The notes under the pieces: model-generated
Told to the model about the DNA's origin: nothing
What the model saw: only the letters and a program-made list of their open reading frames with translations
Database searches by the model: none
In this document: in pieces, positions 1 through 13,076 of the stretch
How the letters are laid out: every line of letters begins with the position of its first letter
Numbering within the stretch: position 1 is the first letter of the stretch
NCBI RefSeq assembly: GCF_045679555.1
Contig: NC_092092.1
Location: forward strand, 12,338,690-12,402,689
Length of the DNA: 64,000 nt
Origin: Salvelinus alpinus
Taxonomy: Eukaryota > Chordata > Actinopteri > Salmoniformes > Salmonidae
Direction: 5' to 3'
Program-made: the position numbers and the translations under genes

Positions 1-2231
1 ATTGGACACTCTACAAACTGACAGAATCGAGAGAGTTGGTGTTTTAAGTGTTTCGGTGTGAAGGCAATAATCTAGAGATGTCAGTCAGGATTATTTCTTT
101 ATCACGTGCCCCTGTCCCTCAGCATTCAACGCAGTTTTAGTGCCAGAATCCTGGTGAGAATGTGGGAACGTAGCACCAAGATAGAAATATTGACTATCTG
201 CTATGTGACAGTTTAATTTGAGTCTGAGAAGGAGAGAAGGGAGCGGTCTTTGATGTGATGTATTTGCCATCGCTCCGGTGCAAAGTTTATTCAGATGCAG
301 TTAATATCCTCAATCACATTTCAATCTGATAACCCAGAGAGAGTACATGTATAAGACTTCATACCTTAATCCCCAATATGTTTTAATGGGACAGATTTCT
401 GATCAATCTGATTCAATAAGGTTTTAGACTAGCTAGCCATTTTTTGTTACTTGAGAGTAAGTCACTATGAAAGTCGGTCTCGATGAAAGCCACTTCACTT
501 CGTGAAGAGAGGACAGGCAAAGGACACTGTCTGTTGTGACCTAGCTACACCTGTGGGGGGGTCACATTGTTCCTGGTTACCAGCCTAAATTATTGTTATT
601 GGCCTCCTACTCTATGTAACTTCTTTACAACAAAAGTTGTCTTACTTACTATCTATTCTAGATATATTGGTATTGTATCATAAATGTCCCTAAACTAGTC
701 CACCATTGCAATTCATCGCTTTGCTACTAAGCTTAAGGGTTATGATTCATATTTGTGGGGATTGTTTCTCCTCTCATTTAGTGTTCTAATTTACTCAAAT
801 TGTCACGGAGAATGATTTCAATGCCTCTAAAGTGTTTTTCAGTGAATTCTGACTGACTCGTGAATTTATGAAATTTATGACTCATTTTTTGGTGCTGTCG
901 TCCGAACTGCACGTTTGTGACATGAATATGCAAAGCATAGCTGTTTTGTGTGGGGGGTCTGGGCCATCCCCCAAATCTACAGCCACTCATCTCTAAGTCA
1001 TCATGGGACACAAAGACGACCAACTCATTTCCCCCTTACCTGGGACTGGGAGAATTCAAACTCTGCCAAATGTCCTACCTGGTTCCAGATCTGTGGGTTT
1101 GTACAGATAGATCGCAGTCGTTCCTCCGTCCTTGGCAGCGTTTATTAAAGGTCAAAATAGAATACTTAAATTATTAAATATTTACACTGGTGATAAATCA
1201 AACAATAGAAAGAGTGATGAAATAGTGTCCAGTGGAGCACTCCGATATGCTTCACCTCGGATTAGGGGAGGGGGCGGAAGGGGCGGGGGCTGCAGCGAAA
1301 TCATTCAAAGATTGATTTGTTTCTGATCTCTGTTTCTGATTGTTGCATGTTTATGCATTTTGTCATTTTTCACAGCCAGAAGGCCAAGTGCCATTTGCTG
1401 TAATGTGGTGAAACAGACAGATCAGGGTGTAAATGGAAATCTCTCTACTCAGCAACCTGTGGCTCTGAGATTTTTCCCCCATTCCTAAAAAAAATAAGTT
1501 TTTTAAAAGTTTGCTGGACAGACCGTGAACAGAGACAGGATAGTAAGCAGGAGAGATAATGTTTTTTTCTTAGATCAGTACTGAACTTGTTTATTTGATT
1601 CTTGTTTTTGTAAGAAGTCTATTTCCATCAAAGGGCTGCTGAGATATGTAGGCGTACCTACCCCCCCCCCCCCCCCCCCCATGCTTGTTCCAATACAGTC
1701 TAGTAGTTAGCTAGCATTTTCCTAGCTAGACAAAGGAATTGGACAATGATCAAGATGATGGCAGGAGAGAGACTAATCAGGGAGACTTCAAAGCCGGTGT
1801 GTTCCATCCCAATCACACAGCCAGGCTTGAAAGATGAGGGAGGAATTGCAGCATTTCACTACACCAGTACAATGAAAATTATAAAATAACTGAAGCTGAG
1901 TTTTTTTCTTTCTAACATGTCTGTCAAAGCTGACCATCGCTACTCTTTCTAGCTCATTAACATTTGAACCGGTATTCTTTTTACCTTCTGACACCTTACA
2001 AAACTTTTTTCTGTTTTGTGTTGTCAGATTGAGGACTCTGGGCTCTCGCTCAATCACCCCAGCCAATACTTCCAAGATGCCTGATATTGTCTTACTCATC
2101 CCTGATCACATTTCCCCACTATTATTTTAAACGAAGCTCCCATCCAATATATATTTTTTTACAAAGAGTAATACTTTTCTATACTTCTCTAAAACATTTT
2201 GTTTAGCTTCCGTTTTACCTCCACATGTATG
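1..2231. other. Non-coding stretch, no gene seen
   Basis: No exon-like or repeat-family signal was recognised here. Short open frames have no family motifs. The one notable item is a 20-base C homopolymer at 1661-1680. Confidence 0.6.
1661..1680. repeat. Poly-C run (C20)
   Basis: Twenty consecutive C bases are visible. The length is prone to slippage and sequencing error, so the true length is uncertain. Confidence 0.95.
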
Positions 2232-2240
2232 TACAGTGGG

Positions 2241-2340
2241 CCGGCTGCGACAGAGCCTGGGCTCGAACCCAGAATCTCAGGTGGCACAGCTAGCACTGCG
2301 AAGCAGTGCCTTAGACCACTGCGCCACCCGGGAGGCTCCC
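2241..2340 (-). mobile_element. tRNA-derived SINE inside the Tc1-like element
   Basis: Read on the minus strand, this begins GGGAGCCTCCCGGGTGG, continues through GGCGCAGTGGTCTAAGG (A-box-like) and contains GGGTTCGAGCCC (B-box-like), which mark an RNA polymerase III promoter from a tRNA. The head matches the common salmonid tRNA SINEs as I remember them. The non-tRNA 3' body is absent: the sequence stops at the left terminal bases of the host transposon. It may therefore be a 3'-truncated insertion or the product of a deletion. Confidence 0.85.
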
Positions 2341-3110
2341 ACATAACCATTTCTGTGTGGATCTTGAGGTCTGTTTTGGGTCATTGTCTTGTTGGAAAGT
2401 CCACATACGGCCAAGTCCCAGCCTTCTGGCAGAGGCAACCAAATTGTCAGCCAAAATTGCCTGATACTTGGTGGAATTCATTATGCCATCAATCTTAACC
2501 AGTGCCCCTGGACCTCTGGAATTAAAACAGCCCCAAAGCATCACTGACCCACCACCATATTTCACCGTGGGTATGAGGTGCCTCTCCTTGTATGCATCTC
2601 TGTTTCGACGCCAAACATGCCAATGCTGTATCTGACCAAAACTTTCAATTTTGGTCTCATCTGACCAGAGCACCTTCTTCCAGTCATAATTTAAATGATG
2701 TTTGGCAAACTCCAAGCGCTTGCGTCTGTGTCTTGGGGTCATTAAGGGCTTTTTTTCTGGCAACCCTTCCAAAGAGCCTGTGGTTGTGGAGGTGGCGTCT
2801 GATGGTGCTTTTTTAAACCTGGTGACACCAAGACGACACCAAGGCCTGCAATTCTTTCACAGTGATTCTTGGGGATTTTGTTGCTTCTCTCACGATCCTC
2901 CTCCCTATCCCGGGGGGGCAAAATGCATTTGCGTCCTCTACCCGTGAGGTTTTCAACTGTTCCATATCTTTTGATTTTTTAAATAATTGCCCTGACAGTG
3001 CTCAGTCATATATTCAATCGTTTGTGGATCTTCTTGTAGCCATTACCAGATTTATGAAGGTCTACGACCATCTGTCCCCTTTGAACTGCCAGTTCTTTTC
3101 TTTTCTTCAT
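2341..3110 (-). pseudogene. Tc1-like transposase pseudogene, C-terminus lost
   Basis: The DDE transposase would bind the terminal repeats through N-terminal helix-turn-helix domains and catalyse cut-and-paste transposition. A plausible start is the ATG at 3110 (protein begins MKKRKELAVQRGQ). An in-frame stop follows after about 34 codons, near 3006, so the N-terminal domain is broken. Further down, the catalytic domain is readable: [10 protein letters not shown] carries the first catalytic aspartate and WTFQQDNDPK the second. The frame then runs into the SINE at 2340, before the NPxE motif that would supply the third acidic residue. Non-functional. Confidence 0.88.
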
Positions 3111-3498
3111 GGTGTTGGATGACAAAGGGATATTGCGTGCATGTTACCTCATTTTTATACCCTAGAGAAAAAGGAAGTGATGTAATGGCTCAATATAGTT
3201 CCTTAACACTTAGATACACTTAAATAAGTGGAATATAATTCCTGGTTTAATTTTGGTTGATGTTATTTACAATACTATTTAAGTGTGCCATTAATTGTGA
3301 AACCTTGATTTGGAGGACATTGATTTTTAATTAAATCAATAAATTATTTTGGTGGGTTCCATTGAAACAATAATAAAGTACAGTATTTCTCACATGTTGG
3401 TCTTTTGAGTTTGTCTCTATAATTATATTGTTTATATTTTTTTAAGTATTGTTTGTGCATTGCCAGTCAGGGTGCCAGTAATTTTGGAGCCCACTGTA

Positions 3499-4842
3499 GT
3501 CATAAAATTTGATAATATGAAGATCTTCTCTTTTGTGGTTATTTGTTGGTTGACAAATGCAATACAATACCTATCAAAAGCTGAATCTCGACCTCAACCA
3601 AAATCTTGGGATTTACCGACAGTTGAACTACAATCCTCAAACCTAAAACACATTGGAGCGGTTGGATTTACCGACAGTAGAACTACAATCGTCAAATCTA
3701 AAACACGTTGGAGTGGTTCGATTGCTGTGATGGATCTTCATTTTCTCTCCTTGTTAAAACTTGACTTTGGTACAATTCATTTTTTTTTTTTTATAATCTG
3801 TTTGGGAATGGTATTGCCTCAGTTTGTTCTCTTCTTCGTGGCCTAGCCAGGTTTAAAAAACGATGGCTTATCGCCAGACTCCACACTCTGGCGAGGATTT
3901 GCCTGCTCATTGGGCTATGACCAGAAAATATCCCAGCTGCCCCAGAAGCATAATCATTGTTTTTTGTTCACAAGGGATGGATAAAAGTAAATACATTTCC
4001 CACTGTTGTATTGCAATAGCTTGGAATACTCTTGTTGATGCAATTTAACCAACATCCACCCTGTCAGGAAATATTAGCATTCTTGTAAGGTCTCTTGGCC
4101 GAATTACATATTGGGTGCCAATAACTCAAGTGGTGTTGTGAACTTGTAATATTTTAAAATGTTTCTCACAGACTTACTCCATTGGTTATTCAATTCACAT
4201 CAGCCCCCAGACAATCATACAATATTAATGAATTCTGCAAAGTGTAACTAGTAAAACTTGATCAATTAAGTTACAGTATCGGGTATAGGGAATAAAATGT
4301 GCTCATTGTTGAGAGATTTAAATACATTTTAGTTAATGTTGAGTTTACACGCTATGGCTATTCCTTGTAGCAGTCAAGACAAACCTGGTGTGACTATCTA
4401 CTCAAAATAGCCCAGAGATCGTTACCAGTTATGGGTTGCACTGTTAGGCAAAACCCTTTCTGACATGCTTTCCATGGTGGAGTAATTTATTTAAACCCGT
4501 GTGTGAAGAAGGCTTGGGTAAGCAAGGTCGACGTGTTCAGGGTCAGTGTTCATGCAGTTTATTTTGGTCTGTCCTGGAAGTTTTCCACAGCCCACACTGC
4601 TAGCTATACAATGTCAAGCTTCTTTTGCCTCTTAAAACGTGTCAGCCGTTTCTTGCTGATAACTACTTGGTTGAGAAAAATCTATTTACTATGATTGTGA
4701 TGTGGTTGTCTCACCTATTTATCTTAAGATGAATGCCCAAACTATTTTTCTCTCAGTAAGATGGTTTAATTTGAAAAAGATAAAGTATATATGGATAGAT
4801 TGGTCGGTAATTAATGTACAAACTAGTCAAGATGGCCTGTAT
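3499..4842. other. Non-coding stretch with a short tandem duplication
   Basis: No gene is seen. A roughly 55-bp unit starting GGATTTACCGACAG at 3609 is repeated at 3664 with a few differences. A T-rich run lies near 3780-3792. Confidence 0.6.
3609..3718. repeat. Two-copy tandem duplication, about 55 bp
   Basis: The unit starting at 3609 and the one at 3664 share GATTTACCGACAGT, then matching AACTACAATC and TAAAACAC blocks. Substitutions between copies show the duplication is not recent. Confidence 0.85.
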
Positions 4843-5002
4843 TTAAAGCTGCAATATAACTTTTTGGGTGATCTGACCAACTTCCCATAGAAATGTAATC
4901 TATTTTTGATTAAGGAAAATATATTTCACAGCAGTTTTAATGGTACAATGAATTTTAGCAACCAGGAAATGCCGGAGCAATTTCTACACAGTGCATCTTT
5001 AA
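4843..5002. mobile_element. Short MITE with TTTAAAG termini
   Basis: The left end TTTAAAGCTGCAATATAAC and the reverse complement of the right end, TTAAAGATGCACTGTGTAG, are imperfect inverted repeats. The segment, including the AACCAGGAAATG block near its right end, resembles an internally deleted copy of a common salmonid MITE with AAAGNTGCA termini, as I remember it. No coding capacity. Confidence 0.5.
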
Positions 5003-7194
5003 TGCTTGATCAAATTGGATAATATCTTATGGTAATGCATTAAAATATAAATGCAGCACAATATTAATTATAATTACAGTAGGTTCCTTGTGATTCCTTC
5101 CTTTTAGGATTTACTTCTACCCACGGCATGTCCACACTACCTAGATGCTTCAGTAATGGCATTGTGCTCTCCTCTATCCTTCTCACTGTGCCCTATACAA
5201 GCTCTCCTCTCTCACTCATTCACTCTGCCCTGGCCTGTACAAGCTCCTCACCCCTCCCTCTGTGCTCTGTAACAAGCTCTGCTGGCTAAATTTAGAGACC
5301 CAGAGGAGAGGGACCTGCATTGTGAATGTAAATGGTTCCCCTGGTAGGCCAGGAAAGTAATGGGGCCATTAAGGGAGAAATTGAGCTAGTAAATGCTTAC
5401 ACCTTTGTGTAAATGTATACTTCTTTGAACATGTTTTGCAGCAGTGTGCTGTGTTAAAGAACTCATGCAATTCAGCTGAAGTCATGGAACATTCAAGGAC
5501 TAATGGTAAATAGTACACTGAGATCATACTTACTTGATTTTTATTTTTGATAGCAGATGCTGTGCCTCTGGGTATACAGTTTGGAGTTAGGTGCAATGTT
5601 TTGTGGTACATGTTGCTTTTCACTTTGGTATCTCTATGCACAAACATCTTAATGTAGACGTTCACATTAAACGCACATCCATCCATCCTGACCAACCACC
5701 CTACTTTCGTTTTTTGCCTTAATTAATCATCTGTCTTAAATAACCATACCAAACGTAACATATTGTACTAATTTGAGTGTCCCAGATGTGAGTTTACTGT
5801 GTTACGTCTAGTCTGAGACCAGGCTGCTCTGTGTGGTGTTTTGGAAAATGCATGATACATCTTGGGCCGTTGTGGGAAAGATGCATCGTTAAAACACTCA
5901 TAAGCCTAAGTTCCATTGCTGTTGGGAAACCAGGCCCTGGTTGTTTTATGAACCTATACTTGAAGGGATCTGTGTCTCATCAGGCTACTGTGCATCGCTG
6001 TCTCACGTTTAATGCTGAAGCATTAACGTTTGGTTTGCTAGGAGCCTGCCTGCACCCTGCCACATAGCTGGAATTAAATTAGTTTTTGGAATCCGAGCAT
6101 GGCGCTTGACAGAGAGGATTTAAGCACAAATAATAAGGCAAGCAGATATGAACAGTGCACAGCCAGACTACTGTCAGCAAAAGACCTTGATGTTGCATAT
6201 TTGGTGGAGCTTGACTGCTGCTTTTGACAAAGCTGTCCCCTTCTCTAGCGGCTTGGATCAGTTCACCAGGGCAGCGTTCCCCTCTACAAATGGATTTACA
6301 ATCATTAGCCATATTATAAACTTCACTGGTTCACAGAGTGATTAGTTCACTTCCATTAGTCAATACATGAACTAGAAGCCTAGTGGGGATGGTTGAATGG
6401 GTGCATTCACTACAAAAGGCTGATGGGAAATATATCATATATTCCGTAAAAGTAAGGCCCTGTTTCCTGAAATCTGAGGCACCTTACCCAGCTACACAGG
6501 GATAATTTCATTCCATTTATCTTGGGGAGAGTGAGATGAATGGGGCCCCCCATGTCTTACATGTATATACTGGGCTGCGTGTCTTGGTGTACAAAATTAC
6601 ATTTTCCAAAATGGGTTTCATTTGAGGCTTTAATATTGTCTGGTTCCCCAGCAAATCCCAGTGCTGACGTTGTACACCATTCAAAACCCATTTGCAATGT
6701 ACAGTATATGCCGGTACACACATTCCCTTGTATAAGGGTGCTCTTCTAACAGGCTAGAGCTGCTGAACGTACCCTTGGACCTCACTTAATGATACAAAAA
6801 GTTGGCGTAGTATGGCTACAGTACATGAAATATCCTGATTCATCAGTAAAGGCCCACACTATCGATTTACTATAAGTTTACCTCGATTTATTACTAGCCT
6901 ATTTGTAAAACATGGCTTCTTAGTTTGTTTTACGTCCTCCTTGCTTCAAAGGATTAACATTTGTGGGAGGAAATTAAGTAGGCTACATGGAAGGATGTCC
7001 TGTGAAAGCAGGTCCTGTTTCTGTGTCCGCTGTGAAGTCTCAAGCTTATGGTTGGTAATGAGTTCCATTTGTCAGTCTTTCATGAGGTTAATACTGTATG
7101 GAGTTGGACGAGTTTGGAAGATTAATTGGTATGCGTTTGGTTCTATTATTCTTTACGCTTATGGGATTTTTAAGTAATGTTATAGATTCTGCTT
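5003..7194. other. Non-coding stretch, no gene seen
   Basis: AT-rich to mixed-composition DNA without recognisable repeat termini or protein motifs. Short open frames here match nothing I know. Confidence 0.55.
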
Positions 7195-7202
7195 GCCATG
7201 TT

Positions 7203-7711
7203 CAGTGGTAGAGAAAGTACCCAATTATCAAAGTAAAGATACTGTAACAGAAAATGACTCAATGAGGAAAAAGTGTAAAAGTATTTGGTTTTAAATATAC
7301 TTAAGTATCTTAAGTCAATGTAATTGCTAAGATATACTTAAGTATCAAAAGTATTAATTATTTCTAATTATATTAAGCAAACCAGACATCACAATTTTCT
7401 TGTTTTTATTTATTTATCGATAGCAAACGAAGCATTTGTGTTTAGTGAGTCTGCCAGATCAGAGGCAGTAGGGATGACCACGGTTGTTCTCTTGATGAGT
7501 GTGTGAATTAGACCATTTTCCTGTTCTGCTAGGCATTCAAAATGTAATGAGTACTTTTGGGTGTCAAGGAAAATGTATGGAGTAAAAAGTACATTCTTGT
7601 TTTTAGGAATGTAGTCAAGTAAAAGTTGTCAAAAAATATAAATAGTGAATTACAGATACCACAAAAAACTACTTAAGTAGTACTTTAAAGTATTTTTACT
7701 TTACACCGCTG
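7203..7711. mobile_element. hAT-like non-autonomous element (MITE)
   Basis: It starts CAGTGGTAGAGAAAGTA and ends TTTACACCGCTG. The 8-base flanks GCCATGTT (7195-7202) and GACATGTT (7712-7719) agree at seven of eight positions, as expected for the 8-bp duplication of hAT superfamily elements. The interior is rich in TACTTAAGTA and AAAGTA motifs that recur at both sides, giving a long imperfect foldback. It resembles a widespread salmonid repeat. There is no transposase coding, so movement would have needed an enzyme supplied in trans. Confidence 0.82.
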
Positions 7712-7719
7712 GACATGTT

Positions 7720-9385
7720 AGTCTATATTCTATGCAATGGTGGCCTCTGTTTCTATAGTTACACACTGTGGTTTGGCTTTTAAAGCATGAACATAAGGGT
7801 GATGTTGGATCTGATGTTGGATCAGTTTTTCTATACTATTCCAATCCTCAAAGATCCTGGGTGGGTGGGAGAGCTTTCTGCTCTTTAGCTATGTCAGTAC
7901 CAGACTCCGTTATCTTGATTAAAATATTATATTGTGGATGCTTCTATTGACTCTTGGTATAATTCCTCCTCTAATCGTGCAGAGAGTACACTGGAAGTGT
8001 CAGTTGTTTTGGTTCCACAGGGAATAATTTTGCACTTTGAAACACTTTAGTGTTGAACAGAGGGATGTATTCCTCACTGAAACACGTGTTGTGTCCATTT
8101 TAGGACTTCTTCCTTCCTGTGCATCAAATGTTTGTATCTGCAAAGTACAAAGCGTATCGTGATGTTGTACATTGCTGTGAAATTGCTCCTTTTACCTGAC
8201 ACTGAAAGTCATAGTGATTGAACCCCATCCAGCCAGAGCCCAACACCCGCTCCCTCTCTTAATGTGTCCTGACGTTGACTAATTAACAGGGGCTACCAGT
8301 GCACACGCAGGCCTGCTGAGGATTCAATTCATCTCCTGCTGCCTGGCCGCTTCCTCCTCCTTTTTTCTCTTGCCCCTCTCCTTTTCTTCTTCTCACCGCT
8401 TTCCCACCCAACCTCGGATTTCCTGCAGAGGAATGAGAGGAGAAGTAATGAATGCATCAATGTTGTTGTTAACTAATGTGTGGGTCTCTGTTAGTGAGTT
8501 TTGTTTGTTCTGTGTTGACGTGAGGAGGGGAAGTTAGAGGTTGCTGAGGAGGAGGAAGTCGGAATAGATTAGACTGTGCAGCACAGAACTGGTGAAAGTG
8601 AAAGCTGCACTTGCAGGGTGCTCATAGCTGATGAGGAGAGGAAATGGAGAGACTGACAGACACACACAGACAGAAGATGTGCCAGTGGACTTGCTAATTT
8701 CAACATGACGGTGTTCCATTATCATACGATCGACATGGTCCTAAGAGGCTTGCTGATGCTTGGGAGTAGAACCATACATATGTTTTTGTCTCCCTATAAG
8801 AACCGGTGGTTTCCAAGTAATCAAACATGCTGCTGGAAAGTTTTGTGATTGGGAGAATAGGATGATTGAAGGATGATTCAGAATGGTTTCTTCTTGTGCC
8901 TGGAGATAAGATGTCAGGTCAGTATCCGAGTGTAAACAGCGACCTATTCCCCTGATGTATCAAGCAAATAAACAACTTACCCATGGAAATGAATTTGTTC
9001 CTTGAAGCCCAGAATGTCTGATCTCTTCACCCTCGAACCAAGGGAGAATAACAAAGGACTTGTAATGTTTACAGGCATAGAAAGATCACAGAGGTCTAAT
9101 CACCCTGCTGAACAAAAGGAGAGGAGATTTGAGGGATGCTACTGTATTGCTACTCACCCAACATTATTCATCAAAGAGCCTCTACCCACCAGTGATTCAA
9201 GGTCGGGGATATGACAAGAGATATGTTCCCAAAACACTAAAACTGTCCAGTTGTGCTGACATTGTATCAGGGTGCACAACACATTCCTTTGATGACACAA
9301 GAATGTTGACGGGACAGCCTTTCTGAGTTCTTTAATGGTTCCCAGAACGTTTAATTTGGTTGTTGGAACAGTTTGGGTTGTCCCA
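7720..9385. other. Non-coding stretch; part may be conserved regulatory DNA
   Basis: No gene or repeat family is recognised. A balanced-composition segment around 8221-8420 contains GACTAATTAACAGG and lacks repeat signatures, so it is a candidate conserved non-coding element. This is inference only. Confidence 0.45.
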
Positions 9386-9531
9386 AGTGGCTCACGTGGT
9401 AGAGCATGGCAATTTCAACACCAGGGTTGTGGGTTCAATTCCCATGGGGTGACCAGAATGTAAATATATGCACTCAGTACTGTAAGTCGCTCTGGATAAG
9501 AGCGTCTGCTAAATGACTCAAATGTAAAATT
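9386..9531 (+). mobile_element. tRNA-derived SINE with L2-type 3' tail
   Basis: The head shows an A-box-like TGGCTCACGTGG and a B-box GGTTCAATTCC with normal tRNA spacing. The 3' part carries GTCGCTCTGGATAAGAGCG and TCTGCTAAATGAC, the tail many fish SINEs share with L2-clade LINEs, by which their RNA would be reverse-transcribed. Degenerate but nearly full length. Confidence 0.82.
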
Positions 9532-9729
9532 ACAGGAGATGGGTTCACAAAATATGCTCAGTTGTGTTGACATTTATACAATGTTTAAGTTAGGTTGCAC
9601 ATTACATTCCCTTAATGTTGTAAGAATTAAATGTCAGTTTTTATGATGTTCATATCGTATTTGTTTTAGGCTTAACATAATATTCCATTGCTCACACTAT
9701 ACATTTTACCTCGTCTTTGAATTCCTTAG

Positions 9730-9805
9730 AACATTTCAAGAACATTTAGAAAATGTTATATTTACGTTTTATCGAATAACATTTTCGAAATGTTCTTGAA
9801 ATGTT
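9730..9805. repeat. Near-perfect palindrome, 29-bp arms
   Basis: The left arm 9730-9758 begins AACATTTCAAGAACATTT. The right arm 9777-9805 ends AAATGTTCTTGAAATGTT. The arms pair with one mismatch (9748 against 9787), leaving an 18-base loop. It lies in DNA rich in AATGTT and AACATT words, so it may be the core of a foldback repeat. Confidence 0.85.
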
Positions 9806-10609
9806 TTTACCACAACATTCTCAGCATGAAAATCCCCATTAAGTTTCTCTCCAGATGTAATGCCAATTCACATTTGAGGACTGCATTGTAGGTGACAGAG
9901 ACAAATAGCATTTTAATTTCATATGGTCAATCAGCACACAGAATACAGAAGTTATTCAAATGCTCCCATCCTCTTCATATGCTGTGTACTTGTAAAACTG
10001 TGTTTTACGATTGTCTTTTCTCATCACGTGTTGAAATTTGCGCAGAGAGTTAATTATCTGGCTTTTCATGTACATTCCCTTATGTCTACGCTTCTAAAGT
10101 GACTCAGGCTTTACTAATTCCTGTGAAGTGTATCAGTGAACTGTATTCTGTAATTAGTTACAAAACAATATAAATGTGTATTGCTGCTGTTTGTCTGATA
10201 TCCAACAGTCCATGATCAGCTCTGTTGACCATGAGAGCATTTTGCAGAGAAAATGGGTTGAGGTATAGTACAGTATTTAGGCTCGGAATGACATGTGGCT
10301 CATTGTTTACCTGGTCATCAATGATGTGGTCCATTGTTTACCTTGTTACCTGGCAACGCCTGTCAGTCAAGGCAAGCTCATGAATGGATATAAGCTCCCA
10401 GCCCACTGAGCCCGTTCTTTCAGGCTTGTAATAGTTAATACTATAGTGGACAACATTATAAATACTATAGTGGACAACATTGCTTTGTGTCAGCTGTGTG
10501 CTGGCAGTTCTCAGACTCAATGTTAGGGAACTTAGGGATGGAAGAACAACAACAGCCACCATGTCAGACTCACCAAACTCTGATATTTACACTGATCCAC
10601 TGTTAATGA
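9806..10609. other. Non-coding stretch, no gene seen
   Basis: No family signal was found. A short direct repeat, AATACTATAGTGGACAAC, occurs twice about 24 bases apart near 10437 and 10461. Confidence 0.55.
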
Positions 10610-10921
10610 CGATACAGCAGCCCGCATAACGCGGAAGCCAGTAATGTGTCGGAGGAAAAGCTGTTCAACTAACGGCCGAAATCAACCTTCAGGTGCTCGG
10701 CCTGCCACAAGGAGTCGCTAGAGCGTGATGAGACAAGTAAAGTCCCCCTCTCCGGCCAAACCCTCACCTTAAACCGGACGACACTGGGCAAATTGTGCGC
10801 CGCCCTATGGGACTCCCGGTCACTGTCGGTTGTGACACAGCCTGGGATCGAACATGGGTCTGTACTGACGCCTCAAGCACTGCAATGCAGTGTCTTAGAC
10901 CGCAGAGCCTCCTGAGAGGTG
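10610..10921 (-). mobile_element. tRNA-derived SINE, long form, minus strand
   Basis: On the plus strand the order is a unique-looking block (10610-10745), then CCGGCCAAACCCTCACC, GGGACTCCCGGTCAC, a B-box complement in GGGATCGAACATGG, and the head end CTTAGACCGCAGAGCC. This is the reverse orientation of the large salmonid tRNA SINE, and about 300 bp would be close to full length. Several substitutions in the tRNA head suggest an old copy. Confidence 0.75.
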
Positions 10922-11054
10922 CAATCTTCATTTTTTTTTTAAAACAAAGCCATTTGATGCACACGCAATGACAGTTTTAAGCAGTACAAGCAGTTTAAAT
11001 GTGTTAAAATTATAAGATGCAACCATTGTTGTAAAAAATGTCCGGCATTATGTA

Positions 11055-12490
<1,436 letters not shown>

Positions 12491-12644
12491 TAAATCCAGG
12501 TGTTTTACATGGGGGGAGGGGACCTGTAACTTTATGATCAACTTTGTCGATGTACCAGCTAAAATAATTTTTCATACTTGGGTCAAACTACTATGAACTG
12601 ATTTCATCCAAATATCATACAATTTGATGAAAAACATCAATCAA

Positions 12645-12735
12645 TAAAATGTATTTATAAAGCCATTTTTACATCAGCTAGTGTCACAAAGTGCTGTACA
12701 GAAACCCAGACTAAAACCCCAAACTGCAAGCAACC
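12645..12735 (-). mobile_element. Fragment of a non-LTR retrotransposon 3' end
   Basis: The plus strand reads TTATAAAGCCATTTTTACATC, then AAGTGCTGTACAGAAACCC and AAAACCCCAAACTGCAAGC. This is the reverse of the element end at 28601-28908, and a third fragment lies at 40375-40480. Only about 90 bases remain. Confidence 0.7.
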
Positions 12736-13076
12736 TAATGAAACATTCTGGGAACCTTTAAAGAACAGATTAAATGTGTTATAGGAATGTTCTTGCAACA
12801 TCAGGCAAATATTTGATATAAACATACAACCTTTTGGGGAATGTTCTATGGTGGTTGTTACATATGTTGTGTTCAACATTTGAGTGAATGTTAGAACACT
12901 CAATTATAATTCATCTAAAACATTTTTGGATAAATATATAGATTTTATCAAAATATATTCTCTGAAAGTTTTTTGGATGTTATCATCCTAATGTTACATA
13001 AAAACCTAAATATAACTTAATGGGAATCTTAGCTAATGTTATTAGAATGTTCCCGGTTTGCTGGGCTCTCTGTTTT
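12736..13076. repeat. AATGTTC-rich diffuse repeat
   Basis: The words GGAATGTTCT, GAATGTTAG and GAATGTTCCCGG recur irregularly, with AACATTT complements between them. Similar words occur in 9342-9830. It looks like an old dispersed non-coding repeat; I could not define ends. Confidence 0.45.

Larger units (their letters stand above)
2234..3496 (-). mobile_element. Tc1-like transposon with left part replaced by a SINE
   Basis: Both outer ends can be read: CAGTGGGC at 2234-2241 and its complement GCCCACTG at 3489-3496, each flanked by TA (2232-2233 and 3497-3498), the target duplication expected of Tc1/mariner elements. Only about eight bases of the left inverted repeat remain before a tRNA-derived SINE begins at 2241. 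At 2341 the sequence re-enters the transposase gene, which runs on the minus strand. The third catalytic residue and the left untranslated region are therefore missing. The element cannot encode a working transposase. Confidence 0.88.

Noticed and set aside
3460-3846. 128-codon frame with a hydrophobic C-terminal end, possible membrane protein
   Set aside because: It starts inside the Tc1 terminal repeat, spans a tandem duplication and a T run, and shows no family motif.
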